Shown here piece by piece: positions 8,151 to 14,930 of a stretch of 64,000 bases of DNA (its first letter is position 1; every line of letters starts with the position of its first letter). The notes under the pieces were generated by a model, which saw only the letters and a program-made list of their open reading frames with translations, was not told where the DNA came from and ran no database searches. The translations under genes were made by a program, and so were the position numbers. The stretch lies in NCBI RefSeq assembly GCF_003025555.1, contig NZ_PYMH01000008.1:124001-188000 (forward strand), given 5' to 3'. The stretch is from Photobacterium lutimaris (GTDB taxonomy: Bacteria > Pseudomonadota > Gammaproteobacteria > Enterobacterales > Vibrionaceae).

Positions 8151-8597
8151 ATGAAAGGACAAAAAGGCTTTACGCTGATTGAATTGATGATTGTGGTGGC
8201 GATTATTGGGATTATCTCAGCCTTCGCGATTCCGGCGTACTCTGACTACACCCAGCGTGCCCGTATGGCAGGTGCAGTGGCGGGGACTACCGGCTTTAAA
8301 ACCGCAGTGGCACTCTGTGCACAGGATTTAGGTACTCTAACTGGCTGTGCCCACAACACAAATGGCATCCCAGATACCATCGCCGTTGGTAATGGTGGTG
8401 CTACAGTGAATTTTGTCGATGGAATATCTGTCGCTGATGGTGTAATCACAGTCACTTCGACAGGCCAAGCTGGTGGAGCCAACATGGCAATTACCCTTAC
8501 TCCAAGTATTACTAATGGGGCAATGGATTGGGATCTCACCGGTACAGGATGCGCAGCTACGACTCCAGGTCGCGGCATTGACTGTTCAGGCAGCTAA
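8151..8597 (+). CDS. pilA: Type IVa pilin major subunit
   Basis: This 148-residue prepilin has the classic class IVa leader, cut by PilD between G and F in KGQKG/FTLIEL. Glu at mature position 5 and a hydrophobic helix (ELMIVVAIIGIISAFAIPAY) follow; that helix both anchors and assembles the fibre. Two cysteines near the C-terminus (GTGCAA and IDCSGS) probably form the D-loop disulphide, and two further cysteines lie mid-protein. In Vibrio this pilus serves chitin attachment, biofilm and DNA uptake; that role here is inference. Its stop overlaps the pilB start (TAATG), so the two are translationally linked. Confidence 0.93.
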   Translation: MKGQKGFTLIELMIVVAIIGIISAFAIPAYSDYTQRARMAGAVAGTTGFKTAVALCAQDLGTLTGCAHNTNGIPDTIAVGNGGATVNFVDGISVADGVITVTSTGQAGGANMAITLTPSITNGAMDWDLTGTGCAATTPGRGIDCSGS

Positions 8598-10297
8598 TGC
8601 ACACCAACCTCGCGTCAATCCTGCACCAGGCTGAGCTGATCAGCCCGGTGCAGTTGCAACAGGTGATCGACCAGGTACAGGCAGACAAGCTGTCTGTACC
8701 TGCCGCCTTGATTGGGCTGGGGATCATGACCAGCCAGGACCTGGCCCGCCAGCTGGAAGTCATTTTTGCCGTCGCACTGGTCGATGCCCACCAGTATGAC
8801 TATGCCGAGTGCTGCAAGCGCCTCAACCTGCGTGACTTGATCCTGCGCCACCGGGTTCTGCCACTGAGCGCCACCGACAATACCCTGTTTATCGGTCTGT
8901 GCGACCCGACCTACCTTGATGCCCTCGATGAGTTCCGCTTCGCCACCGGCAAGCAGGTCGAGCCGATGCTGCTCGAATACAAGCAGCTCGAAGCCGCGAT
9001 TCGCCGGATCTATGGCAGTGAACTCAAGGGCACCGAACAGCATGCGCCGCAACGCGGGATCAGCGACAGTGAGCTGACCGATCTGGTCGATCTCAGTGAT
9101 GGCGAGCTGGTCGATGACACCACGGATCTCAGCAGCGACAGCGCCCCGGTCACCCGTTATATCAACCAGACTCTGCTCGATGCGCTGCGCAAAAACGCCT
9201 CGGATATCCACTTCGAGCCCTACGAGAAGCATTCTCGGATCCGCTTTCGCTGCGACGGTATCTTGCACCAGTACGCCACCCCGCCGGCGAATCTATCACG
9301 CCGACTATCAACCCGGCTCAAGGTGATGTCACGGCTCAATATTGCCGAGCGACGGATCCCGCAGGACGGCCGGATCAAGCTCAAGCTGTCCGAGAGTGTC
9401 TCGGTCGACTTGCGGGTATCGACCCTGCCGACCATGTGGGGCGAAAAGGTAGTATTGCGGATCCTCGATGCCAGTAGCAGCAAGCTCGACATTGAGCTCC
9501 TTGGTTACAACGACGGTCAGAAAAAAGCCTACCTTGATGCATTGAATCAGCCGCAAGGCATGATCCTGATGACCGGCCCGACCGGTAGCGGCAAAACCGT
9601 CTCGCTGTACGCCGGCCTTAGGATCCTCAATACCGAAACACGCAATATTTCCACCGCCGAAGATCCGGTCGAGATCAACCTGCCGGGGATCAACCAGGTG
9701 CAGATCAACCCCGCTACCGGCTTGGGTTTTGCCGAAGCGCTGCGGGCTTTCCTGCGCCAAGATCCGGACGTGGTCATGGTCGGCGAAATTCGCGATATCG
9801 AAACCGGCAGTATTGCGGTCAAAGCGGCCCAGACAGGTCACCTGGTGCTCTCCACCCTGCATACCAACTCGGCAGCGGAGACCATTACCCGCCTGACCAA
9901 CATGGGGATAGAGGATTTCAACTTGGCCTCGTCGCTCAGCCTGATCATTGCCCAGCGCCTCGCCCGTCGGCTATGCCCGCATTGCAAGGAGCCGGACGAC
10001 ATTGACCCGTTGCTGCGCGCCAAGCTCGATATACCGCCGGATGCCGAACTGTTCAAAGCCAACCTGAACGGTTGTGATGATTGCAACAAAGGCTATTTGG
10101 GCCGGGTGGGGATTTATGAGGTCATGCCCTTTTCCCGCCCGCTATCCCAAGCCCTGATGCAAGGGGCCAGTACCCTGGAGCTGGAAGAGATTGCCTGCCA
10201 GCAAGGGATGATCACCCTCAAGCAGGCCGGCATAGAAAAACTGTGCCAAGGCACCACCGGCTTGGCTGAGCTGCAGCGCGTGCTCCATTTTATTTAA
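8597..10297 (+). CDS. pilB: Type IV pilus extension ATPase PilB
   Basis: This 566-residue cytoplasmic motor drives pilus assembly. The N-terminal GspE/MshE-type domain (about 1-150) could bind cyclic di-GMP in related proteins. The C-terminal secretion ATPase has Walker A GPTGSGKT, Asp boxes around STAEDPVE, Walker B VVMVGEIRD and the His box GHLVLSTLHT. A zinc knuckle, CPHCKEPD with CDDCNKG, is also present. The start codon overlaps the pilA stop by one base. PilB powers extension; the retraction ATPase PilT is not in this window. Confidence 0.96.
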   Translation: MHTNLASILHQAELISPVQLQQVIDQVQADKLSVPAALIGLGIMTSQDLARQLEVIFAVALVDAHQYDYAECCKRLNLRDLILRHRVLPLSATDNTLFIGLCDPTYLDALDEFRFATGKQVEPMLLEYKQLEAAIRRIYGSELKGTEQHAPQRGISDSELTDLVDLSDGELVDDTTDLSSDSAPVTRYINQTLLDALRKNASDIHFEPYEKHSRIRFRCDGILHQYATPPANLSRRLSTRLKVMSRLNIAERRIPQDGRIKLKLSESVSVDLRVSTLPTMWGEKVVLRILDASSSKLDIELLGYNDGQKKAYLDALNQPQGMILMTGPTGSGKTVSLYAGLRILNTETRNISTAEDPVEINLPGINQVQINPATGLGFAEALRAFLRQDPDVVMVGEIRDIETGSIAVKAAQTGHLVLSTLHTNSAAETITRLTNMGIEDFNLASSLSLIIAQRLARRLCPHCKEPDDIDPLLRAKLDIPPDAELFKANLNGCDDCNKGYLGRVGIYEVMPFSRPLSQALMQGASTLELEEIACQQGMITLKQAGIEKLCQGTTGLAELQRVLHFI

Positions 10298-10388
10298 GAG
10301 CTCTTGATGTCAGAGCACGGCATCTCATCGCCCCACAAGAGCCAATACCTTAAAAATACCAGTACCTTGAATAGCTAGAGAGTAAGCC

Positions 10389-11609
10389 ATGGCCCAGGAA
10401 AGAAAAATACGCTACTACCGCTGGCGCGGGATCAACCCTCGCGGCAAGCGCCTGTCCGGCATCATGGTCGGCTATCAGGAGCAAGAGATCCGTACCAAGC
10501 TCGGCGAGCAACAAATCCAAGTCAAAAAAATCAAGCGCTACAAGCCCTCGACCCTGAGCAAGCGCCGCAACCAATTTACCGCCCAGGATGTCACCGCCAT
10601 CACTCGCCAGCTGGCAACCATCGTCAACTCGGGGGTTCCGGTGGTACAGGCACTCAAGCTGATTGCGCATAGCCACAACAAGGCCGAGGCCAGAGCCACG
10701 CTGACCATGGTCGGCAACCAGGTCGAAGCGGGCTCGAGCCTGGCCAGAGCCTTGAATACCAGCTCGCCGCTGTTCGATAACTTCTATTGTGATCTCGTCG
10801 CCACCGGCGAGCAAACCGGCCATTTGGCACAAGCCTTCGAGCGCCTAGCCAGCTACCGGGAAAAAAGCGAAGCCATGCGTAAAAAGGTTATCAAGGCGAT
10901 GATTTACCCCACCATGGTCACCCTTACCGCCATTCTCGTTACCTTGCTGATGCTAATTTTCATCATCCCGCAATTTGCCAGCATTTTTAAGGGGTTTGGT
11001 GCCGAGCTGCCGTGGTTCACCCAAAAAATCATCGATGTGTCTAACTTTTTGCTGAATGACGGCCCCCTCCTCGCACTGGGCTTGCTGGTTACCTCGATGC
11101 TTGCCGTGATGGCTTATCGCAAATCGGATAGCAACAAGCTGCGGGTCCACCGTGCCCTGCTCGCCTTCCCCATCGTCGGGCCGATCATGCTCAAGGCGGC
11201 GATTGCCCGTTTCGCCCGTACCCTTGCCACCACCTTCTCTTCGGGGATCCCATTGCTGACCGGTATCGAGGCCGCAGGCAAGACCGCGGGCAACCGTTTT
11301 ATCGAGCGAGCCATTGAAGGCGCGCACGGCAACACTGCCGCCGGTATGCCGCTCCATCTTGCCCTGCGCCACAGCGAGGTTTTTCCCGAGCTGATGCTGC
11401 AGATGGTGATGATTGGCGAAGAGTCAGGCTCGATTGATGACATGCTCAACAAAGTGGCCTTCACCTACGAGAGCGATGTCGATAATACCGTTGATAACCT
11501 TGGTAAAATTCTCGAACCACTGATTATCATCTTCCTCGGTACGGTCATCGGCGGATTGCTGGTTGCTATGTACATGCCGGTGTTCAAGCTGATGAGTGTG
11601 GTTGGCTAG
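10389..11609 (+). CDS. pilC: Type IV pilus inner-membrane platform protein PilC
   Basis: This 406-residue member of the GspF/PilC family has two related cytoplasmic domains, each followed by membrane helices. The first runs FTAQDVTAITRQLATIVNSG and the second begins near RFARTLATTFSSGIPLL. Hydrophobic segments lie near residues 175-195 and 220-245, with a last one at the C-terminus (IIIFLGTVIGGLLVAMYMPV). It couples PilB to the growing pilus. A 91-base spacer separates it from pilB without an evident terminator, so the two are probably cotranscribed. Confidence 0.95.
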   Translation: MAQERKIRYYRWRGINPRGKRLSGIMVGYQEQEIRTKLGEQQIQVKKIKRYKPSTLSKRRNQFTAQDVTAITRQLATIVNSGVPVVQALKLIAHSHNKAEARATLTMVGNQVEAGSSLARALNTSSPLFDNFYCDLVATGEQTGHLAQAFERLASYREKSEAMRKKVIKAMIYPTMVTLTAILVTLLMLIFIIPQFASIFKGFGAELPWFTQKIIDVSNFLLNDGPLLALGLLVTSMLAVMAYRKSDSNKLRVHRALLAFPIVGPIMLKAAIARFARTLATTFSSGIPLLTGIEAAGKTAGNRFIERAIEGAHGNTAAGMPLHLALRHSEVFPELMLQMVMIGEESGSIDDMLNKVAFTYESDVDNTVDNLGKILEPLIIIFLGTVIGGLLVAMYMPVFKLMSVVG

Positions 11610-11626
11610 TTGTAAGAGGCGAGATC

Positions 11627-11661
11627 CTGGATCCTAGTCCCTAGGTGCGCTATGGGCTATG
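11627..11661. repeat. 7-bp repeat cluster in the pilC-pilD spacer
   Basis: Reading in sevens from 11627 gives CTGGATC, CTAGTCC, CTAGGTG, CGCTATG, GGCTATG, the same phase and style as the array at 6624-6869. The 10-mer GATCCTAGTC occurs here (11630-11639) and twice in the ampD-nadC array (6626-6635, 6640-6649). The unit TATGGGC is tandemly doubled at 11651-11664. No coding potential is seen in the spacer 11610-11780. Confidence 0.65.
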
Positions 11662-11780
11662 GGCATGCCGGATTTATCCAATGAATGCCAGTTTATAGCT
11701 CTGCTTTTCCTCGGTTCTGCCTTTATCCTCCGGCATGATTCCCCTACAATATCCCCATTGAGTAATATGAGAGTTTTTTC

Positions 11781-12650
11781 ATGACGTTGCTGTCTGTATA
11801 TCCTTGGTTATTTCCTGTTTTTGCGGCCATTTTCGGGTTGCTGGTTGGTAGTTTCCTCAACGTGGTGATCTATCGCCTGCCAATCATGATGGAGCGCCAG
11901 TGGAGAGCCGACTGCACCGAGTATTTTCCTGAACTCGGCCCGCAACAAGACACCGGTACCTTTAACCTCAGTATCCCGCGCTCGCGTTGCCCCCACTGTC
12001 AGCAACAGATCAGCATGTGGGATAACATCCCGGTGATCAGCTGGCTGCTGCTCAAGGGACAATGCCGTCACTGCCAAGCCAATATCAGTGCCCGCTATCC
12101 GGCCATCGAGTTATTGACCGCCGTAGTAAGCACCACTGTCGCCCTCTATCTGCCACCTTCGCCGTGGTCGCTGGCGGTGATCCTGTTCAGTTTCTCCCTG
12201 ATCGCCCTGACCTTCATCGACATCGACAAGATGTTACTGCCAGATCAAATCACCCTGCCACTGATGTGGGCGGGGGTAATGCTGGCGCTGCTGGGGATTT
12301 CCCCGGTCAGCCTGCAAGATGCCATTATCGGTGCCATGGCCGGTTATCTCTCGCTATGGAGCCTGTACTGGACTTTCAAGCTACTGACTGGCAAAGAAGG
12401 GATGGGATACGGTGACTTCAAGCTATTGGCTGCCCTCGGGGCTTGGCTGGGCTGGCAGTTACTGCCGTTTGTCGTGCTGTTTTCCTCTCTGGTCGGTGCC
12501 ATCTGCGGCATTATCATGATGCGCCGCCAGCAGGCTGACGGGCAGCAACCCTTTTCATTCGGCCCTTATCTGGCCATTGCCGGCTGGGTGGCGATGCTAT
12601 GGGGTGAGCCGTTGCTCAACTGGTATTTAACCTCATATCTAGGGCTTTGA
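11781..12650 (+). CDS. pilD: Prepilin peptidase / N-methyltransferase PilD
   Basis: This 289-residue integral membrane aspartic protease (family A24) cuts the PilA leader and methylates the new N-terminal Phe; it may also serve type II secretion pseudopilins. The N-terminal domain has the two CxxC pairs typical of the bifunctional form (RCPHCQQ and QCRHCQA). The catalytic aspartates lie in FIDIDKMLLPD and GYGDFKL. Several membrane helices follow. It is separated from pilC by the repeat-bearing spacer and has its own GAGAG ribosome site. coaE starts four bases after its stop. Confidence 0.96.
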   Translation: MTLLSVYPWLFPVFAAIFGLLVGSFLNVVIYRLPIMMERQWRADCTEYFPELGPQQDTGTFNLSIPRSRCPHCQQQISMWDNIPVISWLLLKGQCRHCQANISARYPAIELLTAVVSTTVALYLPPSPWSLAVILFSFSLIALTFIDIDKMLLPDQITLPLMWAGVMLALLGISPVSLQDAIIGAMAGYLSLWSLYWTFKLLTGKEGMGYGDFKLLAALGAWLGWQLLPFVVLFSSLVGAICGIIMMRRQQADGQQPFSFGPYLAIAGWVAMLWGEPLLNWYLTSYLGL

Positions 12651-12653
12651 TTT

Positions 12654-13274
12654 ATGTCTCTTGTCATCGGACTAACCGGCGGGATCGGCAGCGGAAAAAC
12701 CACCGTGGCCAATTTATTTGCCGCCAAGCATATTGATATCATCGACGCCGATATCGTTGCCCGCGAAGTGGTTGAGCCCGGTAGCACCGGTCTGCAAGCC
12801 ATTGTAGAGAAGCTGGGTTCTGACATCTTACTGACAGATGGGTCGCTTAATCGCAGTAAGCTGCGTGAAGCCATCTTCAGTGATAGTCAATTAAAAGAGT
12901 GGCTTAACCAGTTATTGCACCCGATGATCAGGGAAAAAATGCAACAAGATATCGCTGCAGCCCAATCACCGTATTGCTTGCTGGTTGTCCCGCTAATGGT
13001 AGAGAATAACCTGCAGGCAATGACCGACCGCCTGTTGGTGGTCGATGTCGATGAAGCGATCCAGGTAGCACGGACCCAGCAGCGGGACAATGTCCCTACC
13101 GCTCAGGTTCGCCGTATTTTGGCTTCTCAGGCCAGCCGCGAACAACGCCTTGCTGCTGCCGACGATATAATTTGCAATAATGGCAATGGTGACAACCTCG
13201 AGCAGCAAGTGACCAAACTGCACCTAGAATATCTGGCGCTGAGCCGCCAGCAAAACAATACACCGCAGTGCTAA
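12654..13274 (+). CDS. coaE: Dephospho-CoA kinase
   Basis: This 206-residue kinase phosphorylates the 3'-hydroxyl of dephospho-CoA in the last step of CoA synthesis. The P-loop GLTGGIGSGKTTVA is at the N-terminus, followed by DADIVAREVV, the substrate-binding signature of the family. It follows pilD at once and precedes zapD and yacG, the same coaE-zapD-yacG order found in E. coli next to the pil genes. Confidence 0.96.
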   Translation: MSLVIGLTGGIGSGKTTVANLFAAKHIDIIDADIVAREVVEPGSTGLQAIVEKLGSDILLTDGSLNRSKLREAIFSDSQLKEWLNQLLHPMIREKMQQDIAAAQSPYCLLVVPLMVENNLQAMTDRLLVVDVDEAIQVARTQQRDNVPTAQVRRILASQASREQRLAAADDIICNNGNGDNLEQQVTKLHLEYLALSRQQNNTPQC

Positions 13275-13293
13275 CTAATTTGGGTAGGTTGAT

Positions 13294-14031
13294 ATGCAAG
13301 TAAACCGCTTTGAACACCCGTTGAACGAAAAGGTACGGATTTACCTTCGTTTGGAATACCTGATCCGCCAAATGCACCATGCCAGCGCACTCAGCGATCC
13401 ATGGCAGTATCAGCTATTCTTCCGCGCTCTGTTTGACTTGCTGGAAATTCTTGATCAGATCCAGCTCAAGGCTGAACTCGCCAAAGATCTTGAAAAGCAA
13501 CGCGGGCGACTCAAGCACTGGCTTAACATTGACGGGGTGGATCAAACCGCCCTGCTGGCCCTACTCGACCAACTGGAGCAAGGCCAACACCAATTGTTGA
13601 CCGCCAATCGCCTGGGCCAGACCCTGCGCGAAGACCGTTTTCTCGGCGCGATCAAACAACGCCTTTCGATCCCGGGGGGCAGCTGCTGCTTTGATTTGCC
13701 GGCCCTGCACCACTGGCTGCATTTACCCCTTGCCCACAAGCAGAGTGATTTGGCCAATTGGCTCTCACAAATCAAAGAGCTCAGTGTCGCCCTGAGCCTT
13801 TGGCTCAAGCTGGTGCGCGAAAGTGGCCAATTCCAAAATCAAGTTGCGCGTGGTGGTTTCTTCCAGCACGATGCGAATGAAGCCAGTCTGATCCGACTGG
13901 ATATTTGCCCCAGCCATGGTGTCTACCCTATGATATCAGGACACCGCAGCCGGTTTGCCATTCGCTTCATGCCATTTGAAGAAGGTGCCGGTATTGCTGA
14001 GACGATTGAATTTAAACTAGCGATTTGCTGA
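13294..14031 (+). CDS. zapD: Cell division protein ZapD (FtsZ-bundling factor)
   Basis: This 245-residue cytosolic protein matches the ZapD (formerly YacF/DUF1342) family over its full length. It binds the FtsZ C-terminal tail and cross-links protofilaments into bundles. Recognisable family stretches are FEHPLNEKVRIYLRLEYL near the start, GGSCCFDLPALHHWL in the middle and the C-terminal VYPMISGHRSRFAIRF. It has no catalytic motif. It lies 19 bases after coaE and 8 before yacG, so the three look like one transcript. Its partner FtsZ is encoded at 19232-20425. Confidence 0.94.
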   Translation: MQVNRFEHPLNEKVRIYLRLEYLIRQMHHASALSDPWQYQLFFRALFDLLEILDQIQLKAELAKDLEKQRGRLKHWLNIDGVDQTALLALLDQLEQGQHQLLTANRLGQTLREDRFLGAIKQRLSIPGGSCCFDLPALHHWLHLPLAHKQSDLANWLSQIKELSVALSLWLKLVRESGQFQNQVARGGFFQHDANEASLIRLDICPSHGVYPMISGHRSRFAIRFMPFEEGAGIAETIEFKLAIC

Positions 14032-14039
14032 GGTAACAC

Positions 14040-14258
14040 GTGACACCATCCAACACACCAGCCACACCGATCACCGTGGTGAAATGCCCGACTTGCCAAA
14101 CCGATGTTGTGTGGGGAGAGCAGAGCCCGTTCCGTCCATTCTGCTGCAAGCGCTGCCAGCTGATCGACTTGGGTGAGTGGGCAGAAGAAGAGAAAACGAT
14201 CCCAGGTGCCCCGGACCTGTCAGATTCCGACGGCTGGTCGGAAGATATGGGATATTGA
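14040..14258 (+). CDS. yacG: DNA gyrase inhibitor YacG (zinc protein)
   Basis: This 72-residue protein has a GTG start with GAGG seven bases upstream. Four cysteines in a CPTCQ and CCKRC arrangement form the zinc site known for YacG, and the tail is short and acidic. In E. coli YacG binds GyrB and inhibits gyrase. It is the last gene of coaE-zapD-yacG and is followed by the terminator at 14322-14360. Confidence 0.92.
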   Translation: MTPSNTPATPITVVKCPTCQTDVVWGEQSPFRPFCCKRCQLIDLGEWAEEEKTIPGAPDLSDSDGWSEDMGY

Positions 14259-14321
14259 TCTGCGGCTAGGGGCCCTTGGTCCTCGGCGCGAGGAAGAGCA
14301 AGAGCTCATTACTCACTGATT

Positions 14322-14360
14322 AAAAAAGGGGGACTTATCATAAGATAAGCCCCCTTTTTT
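14322..14360. terminator. Bidirectional terminator between yacG and mutT
   Basis: A6-G5-(A bulge)-CTTATC pairs with GATAAG-C5-T6 around an ATAA loop, giving about 17 pairs with U-tracts on both strands. It ends the coaE-zapD-yacG unit from the left and the secA-mutT unit from the right. Just before it, 14266-14293 contains CTAGGGG and a small CCTCG/CGAGG hairpin that may be a decayed copy of the 7-bp repeat family. Confidence 0.88.
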
Positions 14361-14387
14361 ACATTGATCTGTCTAACACTGACAATT

Positions 14388-14427
14388 GCCTCGAGCCGAT
14401 TAGCCTCGAGCCGATTAGCCTCAAGCC
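14388..14427. repeat. 15-bp direct repeat at the 3' end of mutT
   Basis: GCCTCGAGCCGATTA occurs twice in perfect tandem (14388-14402 and 14403-14417). A third, partial unit (GCCTCAAGCC, 14418-14427) runs over the mutT stop codon, whose complement begins at 14421. The repeat may have arisen by slippage from the last codons of mutT. Confidence 0.8.
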
Positions 14428-14828
14428 TCGCTAAGCGCAGCGAGCTTTTGAAGCACCACATCGTTGGCTTCTGGGAATGCGTAGTTAGTTAGCTCTTCCA
14501 GACGCACCCACTCGCTTGGCTGGCCTTCTTTGCCATAGGCCTTGCCTTCAAATGCACGTACCAAGAAAAAATCAAACTTCAACGACTTCTCCGGATAGTC
14601 ATGCTCCAGTGCCATGAAGTGCTCCAGTGTTGTTGCCTGAATGCCGACTTCCTCATACAGCTCCCTGACAACCGCCTGCTCGGCCGATTCACCCGCTTCG
14701 ACCTTGCCGCCGGCAAACTCCCAAAAACCGCCCTGGTGAGACTTGGCAGCCCGCTGGGTAATGAATACTTTATCTTGCTCGGCATTAAGAATAATCCCCG
14801 CCGAAATCCACACCTGTTTCTTTTCCAA
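14421..14828 (-). CDS. mutT: 8-oxo-dGTP diphosphatase MutT
   Basis: This 135-residue Nudix hydrolase clears 8-oxo-dGTP and so prevents A:T to C:G changes. The Nudix box is complete: GGKVEAGES, then the RELYEEVG core with all the metal-binding glutamates. The length is close to E. coli MutT (129). It lies directly downstream of secA as in E. coli, but a terminator-like hairpin at 14881-14910 separates them, so mutT expression is likely only partly coupled to secA. Its C-terminal codons merge into the direct repeat at 14388-14427. Confidence 0.95.
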   Translation of the reverse strand: MEKKQVWISAGIILNAEQDKVFITQRAAKSHQGGFWEFAGGKVEAGESAEQAVVRELYEEVGIQATTLEHFMALEHDYPEKSLKFDFFLVRAFEGKAYGKEGQPSEWVRLEELTNYAFPEANDVVLQKLAALSEA

Positions 14829-14880
14829 AGCCGTTTACTCTCTCACTGCCTGATCATCAGGTCTCTTTATTAAGTGAAGC

Positions 14881-14910
14881 ATAATAAAAAGGCCGCGAAT
14901 GCGGCCTTTT
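14881..14910 (-). terminator. Terminator between secA and mutT
   Basis: On the minus strand a GC-rich 6-bp stem (GCCGCA type, extended by four A-T pairs) with a 4-base loop is followed by TTTTTATTAT. It lies 21 bases after the secA stop. Some read-through is likely because mutT lies immediately downstream with no clear promoter. Confidence 0.8.
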
Positions 14911-14930
14911 ATATGGGTTAAGCAGCCCGA

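Noticed and set aside
8151..8597. pilA as a recently transferred gene
   Set aside because: The pilin is variable by nature, but base composition and the conserved nadC-pilABCD order match the neighbours.
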